Counted from the stretch's first letter, positions 7,057-16,296 are shown. The stretch is DNA of 64,000 nucleotides from Streptomyces daqingensis (GCF_014645895.1 NZ_BMMP01000010.1:62001-126000); one strand, 5' to 3'. Notes: a model not told the origin generated them from the sequence alone. A program made the numbers and translations.

Positions 7057-9932
7057 TGGATGAGCCACACGCCGGGCCGTACCTCCAGCGACATTTCGCC
7101 GGAGGTCTCGCGCCCGCCCCGTTCCGCGGCGGCCCGTGCCTGCCCGGCAGTGCGCCGCGCGTACTCCAGCCACCGCGTGTCGCCCGCCAGTCCGGCCGCC
7201 GCCTCGCACTCGCCCAGCCGGGAGAGCGCCCCGTCCGGCCGCCCACGGCTCAACTCCACGAAGGCGAGGCCCCGGAGGGCCTCCATCGCGCCGCGGGCGT
7301 CGCCCTCCGCACGCCCGGTCTCCAGCGCCTGGCCGTAGTGCTCCTCAGCGCGCGCCGTCCGGCCCTGGCCCAGCAGCACGTCGGCCTCGCCGGTGAGGCA
7401 GCGCGCAGCGCCCGCGGCGTCCCCGCATCGGGTGAAGAAGTGCCGGGCCAGGTGGTAGCGGTCCGCGGCACGGGCGGCCTGGCGGCGCTGCCAGGCCAGG
7501 TCGCCCAGGGAGCGCAGGAGCGCTGCCTCCGCGTGGGCGTCTCCGGCCTGGCGCGCGGCGTCCAGGGCGAGTTCGTGCGTGGCGTCCCACTTGCCCCACA
7601 GGGCGCACGCCTCGTAGTAGCCGCCGAGCGAGGAGGCCAGAGCGGCGGTCAGCTGCCACAGACCGGCGGTGTGGGTCTGCCGGACCATCTCCCGCAGCCC
7701 CGGGGCCTCGTCGCGGAACCACTGCAGCGGCGGACCGGCCGCCAGACTCCGCACCTCGTCCTCCGGAAGCTCCCATCCGTCGCCGGACGCAGCTTTCCCT
7801 TGAGCGCCCGCTGCGGCGGCGAGCCGGTCCCGGCCGGGGGCCAGCATGCTGTCCGCGTGCCGGGCCAGGGCCAGGCCGGCGTGTCCGAGCCTGGCCACGG
7901 CCGCGGTCGTCCCGGGACCGCCGGGTGGTGCCTCCTCGGCGAGCGTCTCCGCCGCGAGCGACCGCAGCAGCGGGTGGTAGCCGAAGCGGACGGAGCCGCG
8001 CGCACCGGGGGTCCGCCTGGCCTCCAGCAGGTGTCCGCGCACCAGTTCCTCGGCTTCGTGCTCCGCGTCGGCGACGCCGGTGCCCAGCAGGGCCGCCGCG
8101 CTCCACGGTGCGAAGTGGGGTCGCGGCGCCAGCGCCAGCAGCCGGAAGGCGCGCTGCTGCCCGGGCGTCGCGTCCCGGTAGGCGGTCAGGAGGCTGCCGC
8201 GTACGTCGAGGTCGCCGAGCGTGAGCGCCGGCAGCCGGCGGCGCTCGTCACGCAGGCGGACGGCCAGTGCGGCGGGCGTCCAGTGCGGCCGGGCGGCCAG
8301 GACGGCAGCCGCGACGCGCAGAGCCAGCGGCAGGTACCCGCACAGCTCGGCGATCTCGGTGACGGCGGCCGGATCACGGGCAGTTCGCGGCCCTCCGGCG
8401 GATACCAGCAGCCGCTCGGCGTCCGGTGCGGCGAGTACGTCGAGCGGCAGATGGCGGACGCCTTCGACGCCTGCCGGCGCCTGGCGGCTCGTGACGATGA
8501 CCGCGGTCTCCGGGGCGGCCGAGAGCACTGCCCGCACCTGCGCCTGTGAGACGGCGTCGTCGAGGACGAGCAGTATCCGCCGGCCCCGCAGGCAGGCCCG
8601 GACGCGGTCCGACAGCTCCTCCAACTCACCTTCGGAAGGCGGGAGTTCGCCCTGACCCTGGTCTGTAGCCGCGGGTGCGCCGCCGTCACCGCCCGGAGTG
8701 AGGCGCAGCCGCCGCAGCAGCGTGCTGAGGGTGCGCGCGGGGTCGACGGCTCCGCCGCCGGCGTCGCGGAGCGGCAGCAGGACCCGGCCGTCCGGGAAGT
8801 GCTCCGCCGTCTCGTACGCAAGCTGGACGGCCAGCGCGGTCTTGCCCGCGCCCGCCCGGCCGGAGACGGCCAGTACGCGCGGCGCTTCGCCGTCCCCGTC
8901 CCCGGGCCCCTCCCCGTCGCCGCTCCCGGGCCCCGGCGCGTTCGCCAGCACGCTCGTGCCCAGCGCGATCTGGTCTGCGCGCCCCGTGAAGTCGGCGACG
9001 CGGGGCGGCAGCCACAGCACGGGGCCCGGCTGCGGAACCGCGGCGTCCTCCTGCCCGGAGCCCGCGGTGCCGAGCGTCCCCGTGCTGGACGTGCCCGTGC
9101 CGCGCCCCCCGCCGTCCGCCGTTCCGGCGCCTCGTCGCCCGGCTCGCGGTGCCGTCCCCTCCGGGAGGTCCTGGGACCGCTCGTGCCACGCGAGAGCGGG
9201 GTCGGCGGCCAGGACGCGCTCCAGCAGCCGCTTCAGCTCCGGCCCGGGTTCGACGCCGAGTTCGTCGACGAGCGCCTGACGGGCCCGGTGGTAGGCCGCG
9301 AGGGCGTCCGACTGCCGTCCCGAGCGGTAGAGCGCCACCATCAGGTGCGCGTGGAGCGTCTCCCGCATGGGGTGTGCGTGCGCCAGCGCCATCAGCTCGC
9401 CGACCAGTCCGTGGTGCCGCCCCAGGCGGAGGTCCGCGGAGATGCGCTGCTCCAGCACCTCGCTGCGCAGCTCCTCCAGCCGTACGGCGCTCGTCTCCAG
9501 CATCGGCCCGTGCGGGACGCCGGACAGGGCCGCCCCCGTCCACAGTCCGAGCGCCTGGCCCAGCAGGGAGGACGCGTGGGCGTAGTCGCGCTGCTCGTAC
9601 GCCTCTCGGCCCTGCACGCGCAGCGACTCGAAGACGGTCAGGTCCAGTTCGCCGTCGCCGGTGTTCATCAGGTAGCCGGGGGGCCGCGTCTCGAGGGGCT
9701 GCCCGGCGCCGGGGGCGCCATCCAGCAGCGCCTTGCGCAGCTGCGACACGTACACCTGAAGGGTGGTGGCGGCGGTGCGCGGAGGCTCCGCGCACCACAG
9801 TTCGTCGATGAGGGTGTGCACCGACACGACGCTGCCGCTCTGCACGAGAAGTGTGGCCAGCACCGCCCGCGGCTTGGCCGCTGACGGCGTGCGGGGCGTC
9901 ATCTGTACGGGCCCCAGGATGCGGAATCGCAA
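7023..9932 (-). CDS. SARP/AfsR-like transcriptional regulator (wHTH-BTAD-NB-ARC-TPR)
   Basis: About 969 residues. The order is an OmpR-type winged helix (about 1-90, starting FRILGP), a bacterial transcriptional activation domain (about 98-245), an acidic Gly/Asp-rich linker, an NB-ARC ATPase with P-loop GRAGAGKT (Lys364) and a C-terminal TPR region. This is the architecture of large AfsR-like SARPs, which activate antibiotic clusters by binding direct repeats upstream of -35. The TTG at 9932 is chosen because the conserved domain starts immediately there and GAAAGG lies upstream; an open frame extends to 10055. The gene lies downstream of the AfsA-like gene on the same strand. It probably controls the adjacent PKS genes. 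The 3' end is inside a 57-bp duplication. Confidence 0.9.
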   Translation of the reverse strand: MRFRILGPVQMTPRTPSAAKPRAVLATLLVQSGSVVSVHTLIDELWCAEPPRTAATTLQVYVSQLRKALLDGAPGAGQPLETRPPGYLMNTGDGELDLTVFESLRVQGREAYEQRDYAHASSLLGQALGLWTGAALSGVPHGPMLETSAVRLEELRSEVLEQRISADLRLGRHHGLVGELMALAHAHPMRETLHAHLMVALYRSGRQSDALAAYHRARQALVDELGVEPGPELKRLLERVLAADPALAWHERSQDLPEGTAPRAGRRGAGTADGGGRGTGTSSTGTLGTAGSGQEDAAVPQPGPVLWLPPRVADFTGRADQIALGTSVLANAPGPGSGDGEGPGDGDGEAPRVLAVSGRAGAGKTALAVQLAYETAEHFPDGRVLLPLRDAGGGAVDPARTLSTLLRRLRLTPGGDGGAPAATDQGQGELPPSEGELEELSDRVRACLRGRRILLVLDDAVSQAQVRAVLSAAPETAVIVTSRQAPAGVEGVRHLPLDVLAAPDAERLLVSAGGPRTARDPAAVTEIAELCGYLPLALRVAAAVLAARPHWTPAALAVRLRDERRRLPALTLGDLDVRGSLLTAYRDATPGQQRAFRLLALAPRPHFAPWSAAALLGTGVADAEHEAEELVRGHLLEARRTPGARGSVRFGYHPLLRSLAAETLAEEAPPGGPGTTAAVARLGHAGLALARHADSMLAPGRDRLAAAAGAQGKAASGDGWELPEDEVRSLAAGPPLQWFRDEAPGLREMVRQTHTAGLWQLTAALASSLGGYYEACALWGKWDATHELALDAARQAGDAHAEAALLRSLGDLAWQRRQAARAADRYHLARHFFTRCGDAAGAARCLTGEADVLLGQGRTARAEEHYGQALETGRAEGDARGAMEALRGLAFVELSRGRPDGALSRLGECEAAAGLAGDTRWLEYARRTAGQARAAAERGGRETSGEMSLEVRPGVWLIQPAPAADIAAA

Positions 9933-10098
9933 GGAGTGCTGCCTTTCGACGGCGGCCCGGGGAGCTGGCCGGGGACCGCTGGAACGGATGGCTCGGGGCA
10001 AAGGGCGGCGTTGCCCCGGACGAGGAGCGACGGTCTCGCGGAAGCCGGTTGACACAGCTGTTGCGGAACCGACTTCGCGGAACCAAGGCGCCTGCTGC

Positions 10099-11136
10099 TC
10101 AGCAGTCCTGCAGCACGCTGACGGAGGACTCCGAGACGAGGCGTCCGCCCTGGGTGAAGGCCAGGCGCAGCTCGGCGACGGGTCGTTCCCGTTCGTCCCT
10201 GCGCAGTCCCGCCGCGGCTGTACCGTCCGCAGGCCGGACGGTGCAGTACAGCGGCAGTCCGGGGTCGGCGAACCCGCGGAAGGACGCCTGCCAGTGCGAG
10301 AGGACGGCGTGGGCGGGCTGGAAGCCGTGCAGTTCCGTCGCGGTGAACAACGCGGCCTGGCGCGAGACTTCGAGGAACAGCGCGGTGGTGTACGCGTCGG
10401 AGGCGTCCGGGAGGACCCGGCGTGCGGCGAGGACGTCGACGGGGAACGTCAGGCCGTCGTCCCGGGTGCCCGGCACGCCGTCCACGGGCATGCCGATCAG
10501 CACGTTGCGGGTGGAGCGGCGTCCGGTGCGCTCGGGAGCGGGGGAGTGGTGTGCGGACGGTGCGCCGTGCAGTTCGGCGGCGCGGTGTGCGCTCTCCGGG
10601 CGGCCCTTGTTCCAGTGGTGGCGGTGGACGAGCGGGGTGGGGAAGGCGATGCGGGTGTCCGCGGTGCCGCACCGCCGACCGTCGATGTCCACCGTGGCGC
10701 CGCAACTGAGGCTGTGCGGAACGCCGTTGACGATGTCGGCGGGGGCGACGCGCAGGTCGAGCGCGATCTGCGCGCTGCCCGACGTGCGGCGCCACGGCTC
10801 GACGTCCGTGATGCCGGTGGCCCCGAAGGTGAGGACCATGCGGCGGCTCTCCGGGATGCGGAAGCAGCGGCGCGCGGCGAACACGGCGGTCTGCCGCAGC
10901 GACTCGACGGCAGAGAGCAGGTCGTGGAACGCCGCGACGCCGTCGCCGAACAGCGGGTGGTCGCCGGGCAGTTCGGCGGAGAAGGCGAACTGCTGGGGGA
11001 CGGGCGGAGTCGACTGGAGCAGGAAGGCTTCCGGCGTCTGGGGCCGGTGCAACAGGTGGTGGGGACCCAGGAGGGACGTGGGCAGCGCCCCTGAGCGCTG
11101 TGTACGGACGGCTGCGGTTCTGGGCACGATGGTCAT
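10099..11136 (-). CDS. AfsA-family gamma-butyrolactone biosynthesis protein
   Basis: 345 residues with two AfsA hotdog repeats. The first runs from about FAFSAELPGDHPLF; the second contains EVSRQAALF and a SHWQASFRGF segment typical of the family. AfsA enzymes join a beta-ketoacyl-ACP to dihydroxyacetone phosphate, the first step to A-factor-like signals; relatives make furan or butenolide signals. The ATG at 11136 has GAGGA seven bases upstream. It is upstream of and co-oriented with the SARP-like regulator (166-bp gap), so both may respond to the same signal circuit. No TetR-type butyrolactone receptor is visible nearby. The protein is somewhat longer than AfsA because of an insert around 180-200. 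Confidence 0.88.
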   Translation of the reverse strand: MTIVPRTAAVRTQRSGALPTSLLGPHHLLHRPQTPEAFLLQSTPPVPQQFAFSAELPGDHPLFGDGVAAFHDLLSAVESLRQTAVFAARRCFRIPESRRMVLTFGATGITDVEPWRRTSGSAQIALDLRVAPADIVNGVPHSLSCGATVDIDGRRCGTADTRIAFPTPLVHRHHWNKGRPESAHRAAELHGAPSAHHSPAPERTGRRSTRNVLIGMPVDGVPGTRDDGLTFPVDVLAARRVLPDASDAYTTALFLEVSRQAALFTATELHGFQPAHAVLSHWQASFRGFADPGLPLYCTVRPADGTAAAGLRRDERERPVAELRLAFTQGGRLVSESSVSVLQDC

Positions 11137-11514
11137 GAGGGTGTCCTCTGCTCAGCGGCAATGCCGGCGGGGTGACGGCCCGCCGGAAACAAGGTCGGAA
11201 AGCCTTGGTGCGCCTTCAGGCTTTCCTGCTCCGCTGTAGCACCAGGGAAGAAAAACTGTAGCCCTGAGGGGCAGTTGGGGCGAAAGGCTCAATTCAGCAC
11301 CCGGCGGCCGGTGACGTCTGTCACGGGATTCCCTTTTCTGTGACCGGCGTCATGAATACCCGGGGGAGCGCGGCGGAAATCATCACTCGCCTCACGGAAT
11401 CCGAAGCGTGCGATATGAAAATTTCACCCCGCGCGGATGATCGGAAAGCTGTCGCGCCGTTCGGGAGCGCTTGCATACTTTGACTGGCAGTCATGCGTGC
11501 GAAAGGGGGCCATC
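11137..11514. other. Divergent promoter region between AfsA-like and SagB-like genes
   Basis: No credible gene. It contains an interrupted inverted repeat near the AfsA-like start, a GTGAC/GTCAC repeat at 11311-11324, and a short AT-rich palindrome TGAAA-A-TTTCA at 11416-11426 that stands out in this GC-rich sequence. Confidence 0.6.
11190..11226. promoter_or_regulatory. Candidate operator upstream of the AfsA-like gene
   Basis: A 9-bp perfect inverted repeat (11197-11205 with 11218-11226, spacer 12) overlaps a second one (CAAGG 11190-11194 with CCTTG 11203-11207). The left side, GGAAACAAGGTCGG, loosely resembles half of an autoregulatory element bound by butyrolactone receptors. Binding is not shown. 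Confidence 0.35.
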
Positions 11515-12180
11515 GTGCCGCTACCGGCCGGGAGTTGCCCGGTGCACCTCTGGTCGCTCTCCGAGGACGTGGTGGTCGAAGCCGGGGAGAACGACGACGA
11601 GATCGTCCTGACCGGCCGCTGGGGCAGGGAGTGCGTCGAGGGCGGCTGCGCCGTCGTACGCGAGGTGCTGCACCGCATGGTCCTCGGCCCCGTGCTGCTG
11701 GTGAACGCCGGTGTCAGGAGCAGCGGTTCGGACTCGGACCCGAACGCGTACCTCTTCCTGATGCTGATGCTGAGCCGCCTGTCCCACCTGGTCGTGCGCA
11801 CGCTCGGTCTGGACGATCTCAAGGGCCCGCTGCTGTCGGTGCAGCCTGCCTCCCGGCGCGCGTCCTTCACCCCCGAACGGCTGCCGAAGCTGGGGGAGGT
11901 GCGGCTGCCTCCAGGGGTTTCCTTCACCCTCGAACCGGCGGGCGTGGCACTGGAATTGGTCGACTCGCCGCACCGCGTCGTCCTGCACCGTCCCGAAGCG
12001 GTCTGGGTGGTGGGCATGCTGGCGTGGCCGATCACCCCCGACGAGATCTCCTCCGCACTGCCGCTGCCGTCGAAGGTGACGGAGGGCATCCTCGACTACC
12101 TCGCCGGTGCGGGAATGGCCACCGTGGTCCGTGCCCGGACGGCGGGCGGAGACCGCTTCTGCGGCGGCGACGGCGGCTGA
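11515..12180 (+). CDS. Stand-alone protein resembling the N-terminal half of SagB/ThcOx dehydrogenases
   Basis: 221 residues. The pattern VHLWSLSEDVVVEA, LSHLVVRTLGLDDL, HRPEAVWVVGML and a closing LPLPSKVTEGILDYLAGAGMA matches, as far as I can judge, the N-terminal region that precedes the FMN nitroreductase domain in actinobacterial SagB-type peptide dehydrogenases. The nitroreductase part is absent: the protein ends about 20 residues later and the next gene is on the other strand. GTG 11515 follows AAGGGGG; an in-frame GTG at 11497 and further codons upstream are possible. It could be a truncated gene or a binding domain with its own job. It diverges from the AfsA-like gene and converges on a two-component system. 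Confidence 0.5.
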   Translation: MPLPAGSCPVHLWSLSEDVVVEAGENDDEIVLTGRWGRECVEGGCAVVREVLHRMVLGPVLLVNAGVRSSGSDSDPNAYLFLMLMLSRLSHLVVRTLGLDDLKGPLLSVQPASRRASFTPERLPKLGEVRLPPGVSFTLEPAGVALELVDSPHRVVLHRPEAVWVVGMLAWPITPDEISSALPLPSKVTEGILDYLAGAGMATVVRARTAGGDRFCGGDGG

Positions 12181-12205
12181 GCCGGTACGGCCCGCGGGCC
12201 CGCCG

Positions 12206-12814
12206 TCAGAGCAACCAGCCCGACTCCCGCGCGATGCGCATCGCGTCGACCCGGTTCCGCGCGTTCGTCTTCGTCACGACCGTCGTCAGGTAGTTGCGCA
12301 CCGTCCCCGTCGACAGGTGCAGCAGGGAGGCGATCTCGGAAGCCTCCGCGCCTTCCGACGCGAGCCGCAGCACCTCCGTCTCGCGCTCCGTCAGCGGACT
12401 GTCCGTACCGCCCCACGCGGCGAGGGCCAGCTGGGGATCGACGGCGCGGTGACCGGCGGCCACCCTCCGTACGGCGGCGGCGAGTTCCTTCGGCGGCGCG
12501 TCCTTGAGGAGGTAGCCCGAGACCCTCGCCGCCAGCGCCCGGCGCAGCGTTCCGGGCCGGCCGAGGCTGGTGAGGATGAGCGTCCGGCACTCCGGCAGCT
12601 TCTCGTGCAGCATCGACGCCGCGGTCAGCCCGTCCATGCCGGGCAGGTCGATGTCGATGACGGCGACGTCGGGGCGCTTGTCCAGCGCGGCCGCCACCAC
12701 CTCGTCACCGCGCTCCAGTTCGCAGACGACCTCGAAGTCGTCCTCGAGGTCCAGCAGCGCCACCAGCGCTCCGCGGACCATGTGCATGTCTTCCGCGAGC
12801 AGTATCCGTATCAC
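12206..12814 (-). CDS. NarL/LuxR-type response regulator
   Basis: 202 residues. The receiver domain has the acidic pair Glu8/Asp9, phosphoacceptor Asp54 in VIDID, and a Lys in YLLKD. A LuxR-type DNA-binding domain (about 140-195) begins LTERETEVLRLA. GTG 12814 gives the canonical beta-strand start VIRILLAED right after the initiator. It is 65 bp downstream of the kinase gene on the same strand and is surely its partner. The target genes are unknown; proximity to the PKS/butyrolactone locus makes cluster control or a cell-envelope signal the obvious options. Confidence 0.92.
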   Translation of the reverse strand: MIRILLAEDMHMVRGALVALLDLEDDFEVVCELERGDEVVAAALDKRPDVAVIDIDLPGMDGLTAASMLHEKLPECRTLILTSLGRPGTLRRALAARVSGYLLKDAPPKELAAAVRRVAAGHRAVDPQLALAAWGGTDSPLTERETEVLRLASEGAEASEIASLLHLSTGTVRNYLTTVVTKTNARNRVDAMRIARESGWLL

Positions 12815-12879
12815 GACGCCCCCGTGTGAGCTCTGCGGGTGGGTATGTCCGCATCGGTCGTTCCCCGGTGGCCGCCCGG

Positions 12880-14067
12880 TCAGGCCGCCGGTCCGTCGAG
12901 CGGCAGCTCGGCGGCGTCCACCGCCGCGAGCTGCCGTACCGTGCTGACCGGGGCCTCGGCCACCAGCCGGTACGTGCCGTCCTTGCCCCTTCCCGAGGTG
13001 AGGCTGCCGCCGACGGCGCGCAACCGACTCTCCAGGTTGCCCAGGCCGCTGCCGCTGTACGGAGAGGGATCCTGGTAGGCGGGGTCCACGCCGTCGTTGG
13101 TCACCGACAGCCGTACGAACCCCTCCCGCTGGAGCCCCTCGATCTCGCAGACACGCGCCCGGCTGTGCCGCAGCAGGTTGGTCACCGCCTCCCTCAGCAC
13201 GGAGGCGAGGACCGTGTCGACCTGCTGGTTCAGGACGCCGAAGGACAGCCTCGACCGTACGACGATGTCCGCCGCGCCGAGCACCGACTGGGCGGAGACG
13301 ACCTCGTCGCGCAGCGACATGTCGCGGAAGCCGCTCGCCACCCTGCGCACGTCCGCCAGCGACTGCCGCGAGATGCGCAGCACGTCGGCGACCTCCTCCG
13401 TGGCGCGCTTGGGATGGGAGGGGATGAGGCGGTGGATCAGTTCGCTCTTCAGCGTGATCGAGGAGAGGCTGTAGCCGAGAAGGTCGTGCAAGTCGCGTGC
13501 GAAGCGCAGGCGTTCGCGCGTCACGGCCATGCGCGCCAGTTCGTCGCGGGTGTCGTGGACCTCGCGGACCAGCTGCGAGAGCCGGGAGAGCCCGTAGACC
13601 ACCAGGCCGGTGAGGAGGCTGGACTGGCACAGGTGGATGGCGTCAAGCGTCGAGCGGTCGTCCAGCAGCGGGGGCAGCAGCATGCTGAAGCCGACGGAGC
13701 CGTACAGCGTCCAGGCCAGCCTCGCCGGCAGGAGCAGCAGCAGCGAACCGGCCAGGAAGCCGGCCATCGCGCCCCACATCGCGCGGAAGGCGATCATGGG
13801 CAGGTAGGTGAGGACCGCCTGGACGGACAGCGTCACCCACTTCCGCCAGGCCGGTGCGCGGTGCGCGCCGGGCGCCGAGTGGGAGAGCTGGATCAGGAAT
13901 ATCGCGGCGAGACTGAGAAGGGCGGCCACGAGTTTCCCGGGGCCGAGCTGTGCGCTCAGAATGTTGAGCATTGTAATGGTCAGATAGCTGAGAAGAGCAG
14001 CCAGAAGAATGGCCTGGGCCAACCGCGGAGCCGGGAGATTCCGGCCCCGGTCGGGCGTAAGGCCCAT
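12880..14067 (-). CDS. DesK/LiaS-type membrane sensor histidine kinase
   Basis: About 395 residues. Five or so hydrophobic segments fill the first 150 residues. A HisKA_3 dimerisation domain follows with phospho-His194 in DLHDLLG. The HATPase region has N-box EAVTNLLRHS and G-box GSGLGNLESRL. ATG 14067 is used because GGAAG precedes it; an upstream ATG at 14118 would add 17 residues. Partner of the response regulator immediately downstream. There is no large extracellular domain, so the signal is likely sensed in or at the membrane. Confidence 0.88.
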   Translation of the reverse strand: MGLTPDRGRNLPAPRLAQAILLAALLSYLTITMLNILSAQLGPGKLVAALLSLAAIFLIQLSHSAPGAHRAPAWRKWVTLSVQAVLTYLPMIAFRAMWGAMAGFLAGSLLLLLPARLAWTLYGSVGFSMLLPPLLDDRSTLDAIHLCQSSLLTGLVVYGLSRLSQLVREVHDTRDELARMAVTRERLRFARDLHDLLGYSLSSITLKSELIHRLIPSHPKRATEEVADVLRISRQSLADVRRVASGFRDMSLRDEVVSAQSVLGAADIVVRSRLSFGVLNQQVDTVLASVLREAVTNLLRHSRARVCEIEGLQREGFVRLSVTNDGVDPAYQDPSPYSGSGLGNLESRLRAVGGSLTSGRGKDGTYRLVAEAPVSTVRQLAAVDAAELPLDGPAA

Positions 14068-14118
14068 TGCGGCTGCTTCCGTTAGGGCAGCGCCGCCGAG
14101 CCGGTCTTGAAGTGCCAT

Positions 14119-14622
14119 TAGTGCACAGCCTCTGCAATCGCTCATGTATGCGCTGTCAGGGACGAGCATATGTGAGAACGCGTAAGGCCGAGGGGTCGAT
14201 GAGCGATTTGAAATGCGCTGTGCGCCACGGCTGTTCGCGATGTGCGGTGCCGGGGTCGCCACCGTTGCCGGACGGCCGGCCCTGGTCCCCACCCCGTACG
14301 CGGGACCCGGGGTGCACGGGTTGCTGCCGCCCCCCTGGCCCGGCCCGCCCGTCATCCCCCTTGCCGCATGGCGACCGTCCTCCCGGGTGTCCGCTGAGTC
14401 AGTGTGACTGGAGTGACGATTCTGTGAGGATGCGACAGGTGGGCACAGTGCAGCGGTCACGAACGGCATGTGAAGAACTCATACATCCCTCTGCGGCACC
14501 GCTGTGACCAGCGGTTTCCCCTCGCCGGCAGTACCGGTCGCGGTGTTCGGCGGTCCGACCGGGGCGGCCTCGGAACCCGGGCGGCGCCACCGACGTCAGA
14601 ACGGTGAAGCTGGAGGTAGATC
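14119..14622. other. 504-bp intergenic region, possible short ORF 14213-14407
   Basis: Lies between divergent genes. On the plus strand 14213-14407 would encode 64 residues, Pro/Gly-rich with strong G/C third positions, but no clear ribosome site. An overlapping Cys-rich frame from ATG 14199 looks like a shadow. Otherwise only promoters are expected here; I see no RNA gene. Confidence 0.3.
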
Positions 14623-15114
14623 ATGCGACAAGGCACCACAGGCAAGGCCCGCACGAAGACCGCACTCGCCCTGGCCCCCGCGCTGGCCGTCATGGCACTG
14701 ACGGCGACGGCGTGCGGAGGCAGCGGCCAGACCGTCAGCAGCGAGGCACCGAAGAAGCAGTCCCGCTTCGAGAAGCGCGCCACGCAGATCGAACAGGACT
14801 GGCCGAAGGTGAAGCGGACGAAGGAGCGTCACAACGACATGCTTCCGCTTCAGGCCGCACAGCGCCCGGTCAAGGGCAAGGACGACTCGCTGACCGTGAC
14901 CGTCGGCCACGGCGGCTGCGACAGCAGCTACGGCGCGCACGTGCAGGAGACGGACAAGCTCGTGATCGTCGCGGGCTGGGCCAAGGAGAAGAAGGACCAG
15001 GACTTCTGCACCAAGCAGCTCGTCAGCGACAAGACGAAGGTGAAGCTCGACAGCGAACTCGGCGACCGCACCGTCGTCGACGCGGCGACGGGCAAGGAGT
15101 TGCTGAAGGGCTGA
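14623..15114 (+). CDS. Small secreted lipoprotein of unknown function
   Basis: 163 residues with a basic N-terminus, hydrophobic segment and lipobox LTATAC (Cys31), so it should be lipid-anchored outside the membrane. The mature part is Lys-rich, with a central VTVGHGGCDSSYGAHV segment and two further Cys that could form a disulfide. ATG 14623 has GGAGG at 14612-14616, an excellent ribosome site. It is monocistronic: a hairpin follows within 70 bp. No named family recognised. Confidence 0.8.
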   Translation: MRQGTTGKARTKTALALAPALAVMALTATACGGSGQTVSSEAPKKQSRFEKRATQIEQDWPKVKRTKERHNDMLPLQAAQRPVKGKDDSLTVTVGHGGCDSSYGAHVQETDKLVIVAGWAKEKKDQDFCTKQLVSDKTKVKLDSELGDRTVVDAATGKELLKG

Positions 15115-15178
15115 CGGGCTGAACCGCCGCGGCGGCGCACCGCGGCGTGCGTGCGCCAGCGCCACACCCCGTGTGCAC

Positions 15179-15225
15179 GGTGCGGCCCCCACCACTGGAA
15201 CTCAAGCCCGGTGCGGGGCCGCACC
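15179..15225 (+). terminator. Hairpin downstream of the lipoprotein gene
   Basis: 11-bp perfect stem (15179-15189 with 15215-15225) and a 25-base loop, 65 bp after the stop. The loop is long for a terminator, so the call is moderate. Confidence 0.45.
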
Positions 15226-15414
15226 CGTGTGAGCTGCCTCTCCACACGGGGATCTTCGGCCTGCCCTCAACCGGAGTGGCACCGCTCTGATAACTTTCCT
15301 TCCCGACCGCATGGTTATCCCCATCCCCATCACAACCACGCGGCGGGCGGGGGCAGTTGGGCATCCAGGCGGATGCCGGCGGCTGCTCCGGGCGCTGCGG
15401 TCAGGAGCCAGTGC

Positions 15415-16296
15415 GTGAGCGAGGCACTGCCGAGTGGCCAGAGCGCACCCACGGTGCTGCGCATCGTTCTCGGCAAGCGGCTGAAGGAACTGCGCGAGAG
15501 CCGCGGCGTCACCCTCGAAGGTGCCGCCAAGGCGCTGAGCGTCAGTCACCTGACGATCCGCCGCATCGAGAACGCCCAGGTCAGTCTGAAGATCCCGTAC
15601 GTCAAGGAGCTGCTGAGGCTCTACGAGGTCTCCGAGGCGGAGGCCGAGAGCTTCACGGCCATGGCCGAGCAGGCCAACGAGCCCGGCTGGTGGCACAACT
15701 ACAAGACGGCGCTGCCCGACTGGTTCAGGGCGTACGTCAGCCTCGAGACCGCTGCCCAGGTCATCCGCGTCTACGAACCGCACTACATGACGGGCCTGTT
15801 GCAGACACGGGACTACGCCCGCGCCGTCATCCGGGCCGGCTTCCCCTACGAGCCGGAGCACGCCCTCGAGCACAGGGTCGATCTGCGTCTGCGCCGCCAG
15901 GCGCTGCTGGGCGGGCCCGAGTCCCCGAAGCTGTGGGTCGTGCTGGAGGAGGCCGTGCTGCGCCGCGAGGTCGGCGGCCCCGCCGTGATGCGCGGCCAGA
16001 TCGAGCGGGTCATGGAGGTGCTCGACGATCCGCGCGTCACGCTGCGCATCCTGCCGCTGGCGGCGGGCGCCCACTCGGGAACGACCGGGCACGTCACGTA
16101 CTTCCGGTTCAAGGAGCCGGAGCTGCAGGACATCGTCTACACCGAGGTCGGTCTCACCAGCGCCGTCTACCTCGACCAGCGGCCCGACGTCGTGACGCAC
16201 CTGGAGGCGTACACCCGGATCTCGCGGCTCGCCTCCGAACTCGTCCCCGACACCCGCGCCTACCTCGACAGGCTCCGCAAGGAGTTCACGCGCTGA
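15415..16296 (+). CDS. XRE-family regulator with DUF5753 domain
   Basis: 293 residues. An N-terminal helix-turn-helix (about 15-75) has LGKRLKELRE at its start and LTIRRIENA in the recognition region. The rest is the DUF5753 ligand-binding-like domain, with YEPHYMTGLLQTRDYARA and LRRQALLGG. Such proteins are numerous in Streptomyces and are usually paired with a short DUF397 protein; none is found here. GTG 15415 is preceded by AGGAG at 15403-15407. A hairpin follows the gene. Target unknown. Confidence 0.92.
   Translation: MSEALPSGQSAPTVLRIVLGKRLKELRESRGVTLEGAAKALSVSHLTIRRIENAQVSLKIPYVKELLRLYEVSEAEAESFTAMAEQANEPGWWHNYKTALPDWFRAYVSLETAAQVIRVYEPHYMTGLLQTRDYARAVIRAGFPYEPEHALEHRVDLRLRRQALLGGPESPKLWVVLEEAVLRREVGGPAVMRGQIERVMEVLDDPRVTLRILPLAAGAHSGTTGHVTYFRFKEPELQDIVYTEVGLTSAVYLDQRPDVVTHLEAYTRISRLASELVPDTRAYLDRLRKEFTR

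Noticed and set aside
9763-11094. 443-codon plus-strand frame opposite the AfsA-like gene
   Set aside because: Shadow of the AfsA-like coding strand; AfsA hotdog motifs are read from the minus strand.
14199-14507. Cys-rich plus-strand frame that looks like a small peptide precursor
   Set aside because: Overlaps another frame with better third-position bias, is Pro/Arg-rich afterwards and has no conserved leader.
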